A stretch of DNA of 64,000 nucleotides from Mycobacterium aquaticum (GTDB taxonomy: Bacteria > Actinomycetota > Actinomycetes > Mycobacteriales > Mycobacteriaceae): the NCBI RefSeq assembly GCF_002086485.1, contig NZ_MVHF01000001.1, forward strand, positions 368,946 through 432,945. Reading direction: 5' to 3'. Numbering within the stretch: the stretch's first letter is position 1; every line of letters begins with the position of its first letter. Both the position numbers and the translations under genes were made by a program. The notes under the pieces were generated by a model. That model searched no databases, was not told where the DNA came from, and saw only the letters and a program-made list of their open reading frames with translations. Shown piece after piece: positions 38,548-47,027 of the stretch.

Positions 38548-40002
38548 TTGCCCGGCTTCGCGTCACCGGAGGCATTCCGTCCCGAGGCATCTGCGCTTCA
38601 ACTGCTGCCCATCAGGTTTGAGCGACTCGGCGCGGATCGATTCCTTGTCGGCAACATGGTTGGCGACATGGCGGAGATGACGGCCAGTGAACTCGACCGT
38701 CTGTGCACGCTCAATCTCACGCCCGGCGATGGACTCTACGAGCGTGCATTCGAGAAACTCTTCGTCGGGTCGGTCGGTCAACGCGCGCAGCAGCAGCTCC
38801 TGGCGCTTCGTTTGCGTAGCCGCCTGAGCTTCTTGCGTGCGGCCACACCCTTGCACCTGTTCGTTGTCACTCTGCGGTGCGAGCACTCCTGCCCGTATTG
38901 CCAAGTGTCGCGGCAAAGCCGGGACCGAATGCGCTACGACATGGACCAAGCCACCGCCTCCAAGGCACTCGATGTTGCCCTGTCTGCGCCCGCTCCGCTC
39001 ATCAAGATCGAGTTTCAGGGCGGCGAGCCGCTTCTGAATTTCGAACTCATCCAATGGATCGTCTTGACCGCCAAGCGTCGCGCGGTTCCATTAGGTAAGA
39101 AGCTGCAGTTCGTGATTGCCACGAACCTGGCCTTACTCAATGACGAGGTGCTCGACTTCTGCGCCGAGCATGACGTTCTTTTGAGCACGTCGCTAGACGG
39201 GCCTCAAGATCTGCACAACAAGAACCGACCCCGCCGAGGCCAAAACAGCTATGAGCTTGCGGTCGCGGGAATCGCCCGCATCAAGGAACGCCTGGGATCT
39301 GACCGGGTTGGGGCGTTGATGACCACCACTGAAGCAAGCCTGGGTCGCGTCGAGGAGATCATCGACGAATACCTGCGGCACGATCTCGACGGCATTTTCC
39401 TAAGACCACTGTCGCCGTACGGCTTCGCAATCAAGAACAAGCAGTTCCACAAGTATGACGCCCAGGAATGGCTCGAATTCTGGAAACGCGGTCTTCGCTA
39501 TATCTTGGAGGTCAACAAGTCTGGCCGCCATTTTCCCGAGTTCTATTCAGCGCTGATACTGCGACGGATGCTGAGCGACGAGCCGATCGGCTACGTCGAT
39601 CTGCGAAGTCCGGCCGGTATAGGGCTCGGAGCCCTCGTCTACAACTATGACGGCACGGTGTTCGCTTCCGACGAGGGCCGCATGCTCGCCGAGATGGGCG
39701 ACCGCACTTTCGAACTCGGCAACGTCCGCGACCATGGATACCGAGACCTCGTGCTGTCCGACACTCTTGTATCGGCAGTCGCGAACTCGCTGACACAGAC
39801 TGCGCCGCAATGCTCAACGTGCGTCTATGAGCCCAACTGCGGTGCTGATCCCGTCTATCACCATGCAACGCAAGGTGACTCGTTGGGCATCAAGCCGCTA
39901 TCGGAGTTTTGCGCGAGGCAAAAAGGCGTCATCACCCACCTGTTCGAACTGCTGGAACATTCACCCGAGGACGCCGCCATCCTTCGGAGATGGGCATCGT
40001 GA
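38548..40002 (+). CDS. hxsB: Radical SAM maturase HxsB
   Basis: 484 aa. Radical SAM cluster motif CEHSCPYC (C111, C115, C118) after LHLFVVTLR, then IEFQGGEPLLNF (GGE motif, SAM binding). The C-terminus has C422, C425, C431 and C455 (CSTCVYEPNC...C), a SPASM-type auxiliary Fe-S site as in peptide-modifying radical SAM enzymes. It probably modifies HxsA. The start is TTG 38548 with GGGGA about 6 nt upstream. Codons TTA (39091, 39133) and AGA (39413) are rare in mycobacteria and hint at foreign origin. Its last 4 nt overlap hxsC. Confidence 0.88.
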   Translation: MPGFASPEAFRPEASALQLLPIRFERLGADRFLVGNMVGDMAEMTASELDRLCTLNLTPGDGLYERAFEKLFVGSVGQRAQQQLLALRLRSRLSFLRAATPLHLFVVTLRCEHSCPYCQVSRQSRDRMRYDMDQATASKALDVALSAPAPLIKIEFQGGEPLLNFELIQWIVLTAKRRAVPLGKKLQFVIATNLALLNDEVLDFCAEHDVLLSTSLDGPQDLHNKNRPRRGQNSYELAVAGIARIKERLGSDRVGALMTTTEASLGRVEEIIDEYLRHDLDGIFLRPLSPYGFAIKNKQFHKYDAQEWLEFWKRGLRYILEVNKSGRHFPEFYSALILRRMLSDEPIGYVDLRSPAGIGLGALVYNYDGTVFASDEGRMLAEMGDRTFELGNVRDHGYRDLVLSDTLVSAVANSLTQTAPQCSTCVYEPNCGADPVYHHATQGDSLGIKPLSEFCARQKGVITHLFELLEHSPEDAAILRRWAS

Positions 40003-41159
40003 AACCGCTTGTGCTAGCTGGACGTTCGCCCCTGGCCGACATTGTCGGAGTGGGCGGGGAACGGGTGTTGGTACGACTTCGATCACCCGTTCATTACCCG
40101 GCTGACGAGCGCGATGCTGCGTTGATTACCGAAGACGACGATTGGACGCTGGCGCACCAGCGCGGCTACAAGCTCGCTGTTGGGCGCGCCGCGCGCCCGG
40201 ACGCAATGTCGATGAGTTACGTGCGAGTTCCGGCGACGCTGGCCGAACTTGGCGACGGTGACGTGCTGAGTATCTACCCGCAGTCTGGTCGGGTGCGGGT
40301 GCTCTACCGCAGATCCTCCAGACACAACTTCTTCCTGGTCACCGAACGCTGCAACAACTACTGCCTGATGTGCTCTCAGCCGCCGAGGAAAGTCGATGAC
40401 GGGTGGCTGATCGATGAGATCGCGCAGAGCCTTTCGCTAGTCGATCCCGCGACATCCGCTCTGACATTCACCGGAGGTGAACCGCTCACCGAGTGGCGCC
40501 GATTCACCGGGCTGCTCGAGTTGACGCGTGATCTGCTCCCGGACACCGCGATACACGTGCTGACCAACGGGCGTGCCTTCTCCTATCCCGAAGTAGCAAA
40601 TGCGTGGGCGGCAGTCGATCACCCGAAGCTTTCGGCCGGAATCCCCATTTATGCGGCGGTTGACCACATCCACGATTACGTGGTCCAGGCCAAGGGGGCG
40701 TTCGACGAAACGGTGCTCGGCGTGCTTCGTCTCAAGAACCACGGCCAGCGAGTCGAGATCCGTATTGTGCTGCATGCGATCACCGCGCCGCGGCTGCGTG
40801 AAACGTGTTCGTGGATCGCCCGGAACCTTCCGTTCGTGGATCACGTGGCTCTGATGGGTATGGAGCACACCGGTTTCGCGGTCGCCAACGACGAGACGCT
40901 GTGGATTGATCCGCTCGATTATCAGGAACAGTTGAAGGTAGGCGTGGACATCCTGTCAGCAGCTGGAGTGAACGTCTCGGTCTACAACCTGCCGCTGTGC
41001 GTGCTCGATCCCGTGGTCCGCCGCTTCGCGGTCCGATCGATCTCAGATTGGAAAAACGCCTACTTGCCGGAGTGCGACGGTTGCTCGGCACGTTCCGATT
41101 GCGCAGGGTTTTTCTCGACAGGGCGACCAAAATTCAGTCGCGGGATCGCTGCGATCTAG
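39999..41159 (+). CDS. hxsC: Radical SAM maturase HxsC
   Basis: 386 aa from GTG 39999. After a unique N-terminal domain of about 110 residues comes CNNYCLMC (C118, C122, C125) and TFTGGEPLTEW (GGEP). The C-terminus has C334, C359, C362 and C368 (PLC...CDGCSARSDC), fit for an auxiliary cluster. It is the second of the paired radical SAM enzymes of the Hxs system. The start overlaps the hxsB stop as GTGA and has GGAG upstream; ATG 39990 is an alternative start. It is followed by a hairpin at 41256. Confidence 0.87.
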   Translation: MKPLVLAGRSPLADIVGVGGERVLVRLRSPVHYPADERDAALITEDDDWTLAHQRGYKLAVGRAARPDAMSMSYVRVPATLAELGDGDVLSIYPQSGRVRVLYRRSSRHNFFLVTERCNNYCLMCSQPPRKVDDGWLIDEIAQSLSLVDPATSALTFTGGEPLTEWRRFTGLLELTRDLLPDTAIHVLTNGRAFSYPEVANAWAAVDHPKLSAGIPIYAAVDHIHDYVVQAKGAFDETVLGVLRLKNHGQRVEIRIVLHAITAPRLRETCSWIARNLPFVDHVALMGMEHTGFAVANDETLWIDPLDYQEQLKVGVDILSAAGVNVSVYNLPLCVLDPVVRRFAVRSISDWKNAYLPECDGCSARSDCAGFFSTGRPKFSRGIAAI

Positions 41160-41527
41160 TCGAGTGACCCCTTGGTCGGGTCAGCGCGGTCGTGACATCA
41201 CCGCGAGGTTGAGAACCTGCGTCGCCTACAGTTCAGCGGAATACCTCGATAGTCCAACCGCCCTAGCGCCAGGGCGGTTCGAGCCCCGGTCCCCACTGTA
41301 GCGGCGAGACAAGGCCTTTCGTGGGTCAAGGCCGCCATGATGGCCGTCGCCGGTGGCAGTCAGGCGGGCACGCAGGGCCAGCGCCGAACATGTACGCCCG
41401 TTCACCTGGCATGCGTTGCCGGCGCAGATATGGGTAATACGCCTCATGTGCAGCGTTTGCCAGCCGGTGCAGACTACGGAGACTCGACCCCCGCGTGGGG
41501 GGTCCGTACCGGAGCGAGGAACCGACG
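41160..41527. other. Gap after hxsC with hairpin and tRNA-like remnant
   Basis: No gene is seen in these 368 nt. The stretch 41256-41279 is a strong hairpin, described separately. Immediately overlapping it, GGCGGTTCGA (41274-41283) and CCCCACT shortly after recall the T-loop and 3' end of the tRNA-Val at 35086-35110, so a decayed attachment site is possible. The remainder to the next start carries only the GAGGAA ribosome site of the secreted protein. Confidence 0.4.
41256..41279. terminator. Hairpin after hxsC
   Basis: AACCGCCCT pairs perfectly with AGGGCGGTT (9 bp) around AGCGCC, about 97 nt past the hxsC stop. No U-tract, as usual in mycobacteria. It likely ends the hxs transcript. Confidence 0.55.
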
Positions 41528-41842
41528 ATGACCACGAGCCGCGCCATGAGAACTGCAGCCTTCGGGCTGCTGGCAAGCGGAGCCACGCTGATTGGCCTGT
41601 GTCTGCCGGGTGGGGTGGCGAACGCGGCGCCCGGTTTCGTCCCGCAAGTCGTTTGGTGCCCAGGTCAGCCTGTGCCGTACTCGACTCCGCCGGTGAACTG
41701 GGACATGGGCGTTTGCCACGATTGGTACAGCATCGCGGATCCGGTCACGCAGCGTACGCGGGTCATCGAGGGGATCTCGCCAAATGATCCCCGCAACAAC
41801 TGCCCGCCGGCGGCTCAGATGGGTCCGTTGCCCTGCCTGTAG
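41528..41842 (+). CDS. Small secreted Cys-containing protein
   Basis: 104 aa from ATG 41528 (GAGG 8 nt upstream). A signal peptide (TAAFGLLASGATLIGLCL, cleavage near NAA-PGF) is followed by a mature peptide of about 70 residues with four Cys (VWCPG, GVCHDW, NNCPP, LPCL), enough for two disulfides, and many Pro. Such small secreted proteins are common in mycobacteria; function unknown. Convergent with the XRE regulator. Confidence 0.75.
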   Translation: MTTSRAMRTAAFGLLASGATLIGLCLPGGVANAAPGFVPQVVWCPGQPVPYSTPPVNWDMGVCHDWYSIADPVTQRTRVIEGISPNDPRNNCPPAAQMGPLPCL

Positions 41843-41875
41843 CGGTTGATCACACTGGCGGTGCGCGTTCCGCGT

Positions 41876-42163
41876 TCAATCGCCGAAGCGATCGAGGTCG
41901 TGTAGCGGCACCCGCCGCTCATGCACCCCGTCGCATCCGAACGTCTCGGCCGGAGCCACTCCGAAATGGCGGCAGAGGGCATGCAGCGTCCGCAGGGTCA
42001 TGTTGGCCTTGCCGGCCTCGATCTCGCTCAGATAGCTGCGGGTCACCGCGACTGCAGCTGCAGTGCTGCCCTGTGTTTCGGCCGCTGCAAGGCGCAGGGC
42101 CCGCAGTCGAGCGCCCAGCCTGCGTAGCTCGCTGCGTAGGGCAAACTCCTCGGCAGCGGGCAC
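41876..42163 (-). CDS. XRE-family HTH regulator
   Basis: 95 aa from GTG 42163, supported by GAAGGAG 6 nt upstream; the reading frame extends to a GTG at 42229 without further domain content. HTH core: LGARLRALRLAAAETQGSTA and TRSYLSEIEAGKANMTLRTL. No ligand domain is fused. It may control the adjacent secreted proteins, but no operator was found. Confidence 0.8.
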   Translation of the reverse strand: MPAAEEFALRSELRRLGARLRALRLAAAETQGSTAAAVAVTRSYLSEIEAGKANMTLRTLHALCRHFGVAPAETFGCDGVHERRVPLHDLDRFGD

Positions 42164-42256
42164 GGATACTCCTTCGGTCGTCTGTGTCTTCGCCCTCGGA
42201 CGGTCAGGGGTGGGTGTCAAGGAGTCCACAGTGACCGGGCCGCTACCGATCCCAAC

Positions 42257-42910
42257 TCATGGTGCGGCGACCCCGTCGCGCGCGATTGTCAGGTCGCCAC
42301 AGCTGATGTCGCTTGCAGTCGTCCAGGCCGGGTCGTGCTCGGAGGTGGCGCTCACGGTGTCGGCGCGACCAAGCGTCGCTGTCGACCCGATCAGGTCGAC
42401 CGCTGTCCGGCGAACCTCCCACGGTGGCCTACCGGGCAGCTGCAGGAGTTGAACCAGGCGGCGGCCGTCGCCGAGATCGCTGCAGCCTACACCGTCGCCG
42501 AGTCCGCGGCGGTGCCCGAGGTCGAACTGAAATGCGTCACCGTGCTCGTCGACCACAGGCGTGATGCTGCAACCCGTCACCGAGTACAGCAGTGCCTCCC
42601 GGCCGGTGTCGACGATGATCTGGTGCGTGCCTTCCTGCTGTGCGTCAACCAGGAGTGCGGAGCGCGGCAGGGGGCTGGCACTGCGGATGGCCGCCTGGCC
42701 GTAGCCGTCGGATGTACTGATTCCGATTGTGCTGCTGGTGATCCACAGGGTGGCGGGTTGGCCATATGCCGGACCGACATCGCGGCCCGCCGCGTCCGGT
42801 GACGGCCCACCGCTGGGCAGGCACGCGTCACTGGTCGTGGGCGACGCGGTGGCCACGCCGGGCGTCGTCAGAAGGATCGACGAAAGGCCAAGTACCAGTG
42901 CGCGAATCAT
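42257..42910 (-). CDS. Secreted protein of unknown function
   Basis: 217 aa from ATG 42910. A signal peptide MIRALVLGLSSILLTTPGVATA-SPTT precedes a mature domain rich in Gly/Ser/Asp with four Cys (DACLPSG, TGCSITP, GCSDLGDG, ISCGDL). No family recognised. A 44-codon small open frame with a ribosome site ends 16 nt upstream on the same strand and may be co-transcribed. Confidence 0.68.
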   Translation of the reverse strand: MIRALVLGLSSILLTTPGVATASPTTSDACLPSGGPSPDAAGRDVGPAYGQPATLWITSSTIGISTSDGYGQAAIRSASPLPRSALLVDAQQEGTHQIIVDTGREALLYSVTGCSITPVVDEHGDAFQFDLGHRRGLGDGVGCSDLGDGRRLVQLLQLPGRPPWEVRRTAVDLIGSTATLGRADTVSATSEHDPAWTTASDISCGDLTIARDGVAAP

Positions 42911-42926
42911 GGTTCGTGAGTTCCGA

Positions 42927-43061
42927 TCAGCCGAGCCGATAAGACTCGCGCGACGCATCGAAGATGCGGTGAGTCCGCAAAACCGGCACGAATGTCTCAG
43001 TGCTGAACACCCGGGCGACGGTTGCCAGGGTCGGTGCGACAACGGCGTGGAAGTTGGTCAT
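42927..43061 (-). CDS. Candidate 44-residue small protein
   Basis: ATG 43061 follows AAAGG at about 8 nt and opens a frame beginning MTNFHAVVAPTLATVARVFS and ending YRLG. It has no transmembrane helix and ends 16 nt before the secreted-protein start, a typical operon spacing. Composition looks coding (ordinary mycobacterial residues, no low-complexity bias), but no homologue is known to me. The rest of the 42911-43246 interval has no gene; it contains the divergent promoters. Confidence 0.4.
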   Translation of the reverse strand: MTNFHAVVAPTLATVARVFSTETFVPVLRTHRIFDASRESYRLG

Positions 43062-43246
43062 CGTCGTGGCCTTTCTGTGCCGTTGCGGTCAGTCGGATGT
43101 TCCGTGGGCAGGCGCAATCGCCGGTTATGCTGACGCTCATGGCTGGCCATGCGTCCGCACCTACTGTGCACCGTCGGTCTGCCACGGCACATGAGGTGAT
43201 CACCCCATGTTTGCCGTCAGGGTGGGGGTGACCGGAGGGGAGGCCA

Positions 43247-45880
43247 GTGGCACCCAAGGACCGGCTGCTCGAACGCGAAGCGGTGCTGGCTCAACTGGAC
43301 CGGTACCGCCGGGCTTTGGTGGATCGCCGCGGTCGGATGGTGCTGTTACGCGGCGAGGCCGGCGTCGGCAAAAGTGCTGTGATCACACGGTTTATCGCCG
43401 GGCTCGGGAAACAGGGACAGGTGTTGCGGGGATGGTGCGATCCACTGGCGGTCCCACGCCCGCTGGGGCCGGTGCTCGACATGCTCGCCCCGCGCCCGGG
43501 CGACCACGCCACGCGGCTTCGTGCGGCCATCGAATCTGCTGACACCGAGGCGATCTACAACGGACTGCTCCGGTCGATCAGCGAGACCGCGCCGCCGATC
43601 TGGGTCATAGAGGATGTGCACTGGGCTGACACCGCGACACTGGATGTGCTGCGGTTCCTGGCTCGCCGTATCGACGTGTTGCCATTGCTGCTGGTGGTGT
43701 CTTACCGCGATGACGAGGTCGGTGACCGGCATCCGCTCGCGGCGCTGTTGGGGGATCTGGCAACGTCGGCGCACGTGAGCCGGATCGGTCTGGTTCCGCT
43801 CAGTCTCGAGGCCGTGGGTCGACTTGCCGACGGTAGTGGCCTCAACGCCGAAACGCTGTTCCGGCAGACCGGCGGAAATCCGTTCTACGTCACCGAGGTG
43901 CTGGCCGCCGGTCCCGCCGCGTTGAGCCGAGATGGCTTGCCGCGCAGCGTGAGCGAGGCGGTGTGGGGCAGGTTGGCGCGGCTGTCGGACGCGGGGCGCG
44001 AGACGGCCTACGCGGCTGCGGTGTGCGGCCCGCGAACGGATTTGGCGCTACTGCACGAGGTGTGTTCGGCCGCGCAGATCGGGCTCGCGGAGTGCCTGGG
44101 AACGCGAGTGCTGATCGCCGATGCGGACACCGTCGGGTTCCGGCACGAACTGGCGCGACGCGCGACACTGGAACGAGTGCCGGACTACCAGCGTCGGATG
44201 CTGCACAAGCGCGCCCTGGCGGTGCTCGCCCATCCACCTATCAGTCCGGATATGTTGGCATCATTGGCTTTTCATGCTGAGCAGGCGGGCGAAACCGACT
44301 CCGTCGTCAGCTACGCGCCGGCGGCGGCCGAGCGGGCCTCCGCGCTGGGCGCCAACCGGGAGGCAGCCGAGCTCTACGCGCTGGCGTTGCGGCACGCCGA
44401 CACTGTCGCGGCTGAACGGCGGGCGACTTGGCTGGAGCGGCACGGGTTCAGCGGCTATCTTTGCGGGCTCGGCGACGCCGCCGTCGCGTCCTGGCAGGAG
44501 GCGATCGCCTTGCGCCACGCATTGGGCGACCGGCTCCGCGAAAGCGAGGATCTGCACTGGCTGTCCCATCAGGCGTATCTGCTGGGACGAACCAGCGAGG
44601 CTGTCGAGGCGACCGCGGCATCGCTGCGGCTACTTGATGACGTCGAACCCTGCCCGCAGCTGGCCTGGACCTTGGCGACGATGGCGAGTCTGGCCGCGTT
44701 CGGGTTCGACCCGGCTTGCGACGAGTATGCGGCCCGCGCGGTCGCGCTTGGTGTCGAGTTCGGTGATGCCGTCGTGGTGTTGCGCGCCCGCTTTTTCGCG
44801 CTGCTCGCGATCGTCCTGCGCACCGATACCGGCTGGGACGAGTTGGAAGCGGTCTGGCGGGATTGCATGGCCGCCGGCCAACCGGAATTGGGGGGCTTGA
44901 ACGGGGGCCTGATCTGCTGGTTCGCCGCCGTGCATCATCGACTCGACTGTGCCCAGGTGTACTTCGACGAGGTGTCCGAGTTCTGCGCGACACACGATCT
45001 GATGATGTTCGACGCGATTGCCGTCGGCGCCGCGGCGCTGACGGCGTTGCATCGTGGGGATTGGGCGCACGCACTCGACTGCGCCAACGACGTTCTGACG
45101 CGACCGGCCTTGCCGCCGCCGCCGCGGATCCTGCCGCTGATCACGCTGGCGTTGGTCCGTGCGCGGCGCGACGAGCAACCCGTGGCCACCGTGTTGGACG
45201 AGGCTCTGGCCGCCGCCGACCGTGGCGACCTGGCTCGCCTCGGCGTGGTGTGGGCGGCCCGCGCCGAAGTCGCCTGGCTCGCCGGCGACGACGACACTGC
45301 GCGCGCCGAGGCGCAGGCGGGACTGGCGGCGGCCAACGAACATGCCGACCCGTGGTTGGTCGGCCCCTTGCGGCGCTGGGCTTATCTGGCCGGCGGGGTC
45401 ATTGTCGATGCGCCGACACCCGATACCGTCACGCCGTATCGATTCGAAGTCGACGGTAACTGGCGCCACGCAGCGCAGGAGTGGACGCAGCTGGGCTGTC
45501 CCTATGACGCGGCGCTGGCACAGCTCGGCGGTGATATGCCGGCGGTCCAGGACTCCCTGGAGACCTTCCGTCGTCTCGGCGCCCGAGCCGCCGCCCGGCG
45601 GGCACGGCAACGTTTGGACCTGCTGCGCGGACGCGACCCGGACCGGCGCAGAAAGACCACGATCGCCGACCCGTATGGGCTCACACCCCGCGAACGTGAC
45701 GTGCTCGAACTCATCGCGGCCGGTCTCAGCGACGCCGAGATCGCCTCAGCGCTAGTCATCAGCCCCAAGACCGCCAACAGGCATGTGGGAGCCATCCTGG
45801 CCAAGCTCGGCGCCCGCAACCGTGCGCACGCCGCTGCCGCCTATGCGTCTCAACTCGACCCGCACAGCGCGCCACAGTGA
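43247..45880 (+). CDS. Large LuxR-family regulator with AAA ATPase domain
   Basis: 877 aa from GTG 43247 (GGAGGGGAGG just upstream). The N-terminal P-loop LLRGEAGVGKSAVITRF (Walker A) and WVIEDVHWADTATLDVL (Walker B) are followed by a long helical-repeat region (TPR-like, about 330-790) and a C-terminal LuxR HTH, LTPRERDVLELIAAGLSDAE followed by SPKTANRHVGAIL. These LAL/MalT-type regulators integrate ligand binding with ATP. Targets unknown; the downstream alcohol dehydrogenase/hydrolase pair is convergent. Confidence 0.9.
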   Translation: MAPKDRLLEREAVLAQLDRYRRALVDRRGRMVLLRGEAGVGKSAVITRFIAGLGKQGQVLRGWCDPLAVPRPLGPVLDMLAPRPGDHATRLRAAIESADTEAIYNGLLRSISETAPPIWVIEDVHWADTATLDVLRFLARRIDVLPLLLVVSYRDDEVGDRHPLAALLGDLATSAHVSRIGLVPLSLEAVGRLADGSGLNAETLFRQTGGNPFYVTEVLAAGPAALSRDGLPRSVSEAVWGRLARLSDAGRETAYAAAVCGPRTDLALLHEVCSAAQIGLAECLGTRVLIADADTVGFRHELARRATLERVPDYQRRMLHKRALAVLAHPPISPDMLASLAFHAEQAGETDSVVSYAPAAAERASALGANREAAELYALALRHADTVAAERRATWLERHGFSGYLCGLGDAAVASWQEAIALRHALGDRLRESEDLHWLSHQAYLLGRTSEAVEATAASLRLLDDVEPCPQLAWTLATMASLAAFGFDPACDEYAARAVALGVEFGDAVVVLRARFFALLAIVLRTDTGWDELEAVWRDCMAAGQPELGGLNGGLICWFAAVHHRLDCAQVYFDEVSEFCATHDLMMFDAIAVGAAALTALHRGDWAHALDCANDVLTRPALPPPPRILPLITLALVRARRDEQPVATVLDEALAAADRGDLARLGVVWAARAEVAWLAGDDDTARAEAQAGLAAANEHADPWLVGPLRRWAYLAGGVIVDAPTPDTVTPYRFEVDGNWRHAAQEWTQLGCPYDAALAQLGGDMPAVQDSLETFRRLGARAAARRARQRLDLLRGRDPDRRRKTTIADPYGLTPRERDVLELIAAGLSDAEIASALVISPKTANRHVGAILAKLGARNRAHAAAAYASQLDPHSAPQ

Positions 45881-45957
45881 CCGGGCAGATCCGGTGATCG
45901 CTCCGCGGGGCGATGTTACGAGCGGTCCATGGGCTTGCGGCGACGGGGCGCGGTCGG

Positions 45958-46980
45958 TCAGGACGCGGATCCGGCAATATCCAGCACGACGCGGAAGCGA
46001 GCCTGACCTGACATCATCCGTGCGTAGGCTTTCGGGGCTTCCTCGAACGGGATGACCTCGATCATCGGCGCGATGCCGCGAGCGATCGTGAACGCCAGGT
46101 TGTCCTCGTTGTCGATGGATGAGCCCGTCAGACTGCCGACGATGCTGCGCCCTGCCAGGATGAGGTCCAAGGTCTGCACGGACAATGGGTCGGGCGCAGC
46201 ACCCACGACGATGAACTGGCCGCGCGGGCGAAGACCGTTTACCAGCGGGCCCATCGATGCCCCGTTCGTCGCCGTCGCGACGATTGCTGCGGCGCCGCCC
46301 AGCTCCAGCAGTGCTGAGCCGGCGTCCACGGCGGCACTGTCGATGTAGACGTCTGCGCCGAGTTTCCTTGCAAGTTCTGCCTTTTCCTGCCCACGGGCGA
46401 TCGCTGCAACGCTGTACCCCAGCGCTTTGGCGTACTGCACGCCGAGGTGGCCGAGGCCGCCGATGCCCTGGATGGCGACCAGGGCGCCCGGCACGGCATC
46501 GATGTGTCGCAGGGCGTTGTAGACGGTCAGACCGGCGCACAGGAGCGGAGCAGCGAGCTTTGCGTCGAACTCCTGCGGTACCCGGACCACTCCGGTGGCT
46601 CGGGTGTAGACCACCTCGGCGTATCCGCCGTCGTGGTTGAGCCCTACCTGTGGTTGGTCGGTGCAGTTGACGAAGTCTCCTCGGCGGCAGAACTCACATT
46701 CGTTGCAATGCCCTCCGAGGAAACCGACACCGACACGGTCCCCGGGCGCCCACGCGTGCACACCGGAGCCGACTTCCTCGATGACACCGACGATCTCGTG
46801 CCCGGGAACCAGCGGTGGCTGCGGTTCGGTCTCGCCCTCGACGAGCATTGCTTCGGTGTGGCAGACCCCGCAACTGTGTACCCGAATCCGGACTTCACCG
46901 GCGGCCGGCGGCCGGAGCTCGCGCTCGACGAGGGTGAGGTCGCCTTGTCCGGTGCTTTCGTAGGCCCGATAGGTTGTCAT
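45958..46980 (-). CDS. Zinc-dependent alcohol dehydrogenase
   Basis: 340 aa from ATG 46980. Catalytic zinc residues in CGVCHTEAM and GHEIVGV, structural zinc site CNECEFCRRGDFVNC, and NAD(P)-binding AIQGIGGLGHLGVQYAK: an AdhP-type medium-chain dehydrogenase. It lies 47 nt downstream of the alpha/beta hydrolase gene on the same strand, so it may oxidise the alcohol released by that hydrolase (inference). Confidence 0.9.
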   Translation of the reverse strand: MTTYRAYESTGQGDLTLVERELRPPAAGEVRIRVHSCGVCHTEAMLVEGETEPQPPLVPGHEIVGVIEEVGSGVHAWAPGDRVGVGFLGGHCNECEFCRRGDFVNCTDQPQVGLNHDGGYAEVVYTRATGVVRVPQEFDAKLAAPLLCAGLTVYNALRHIDAVPGALVAIQGIGGLGHLGVQYAKALGYSVAAIARGQEKAELARKLGADVYIDSAAVDAGSALLELGGAAAIVATATNGASMGPLVNGLRPRGQFIVVGAAPDPLSVQTLDLILAGRSIVGSLTGSSIDNEDNLAFTIARGIAPMIEVIPFEEAPKAYARMMSGQARFRVVLDIAGSAS

Positions 46981-47027
46981 GCAACTGGTCCCTTCATGGG
47001 TTGGTGCGGTGCCAGGATGGCCCCCGG

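Noticed and set aside
41225..41300. Possible second tRNA gene after hxsC
   Set aside because: Only T-loop-like and 3'-end-like pieces are present; no matching acceptor 5' strand or anticodon stem could be formed, so it is not called as a tRNA.
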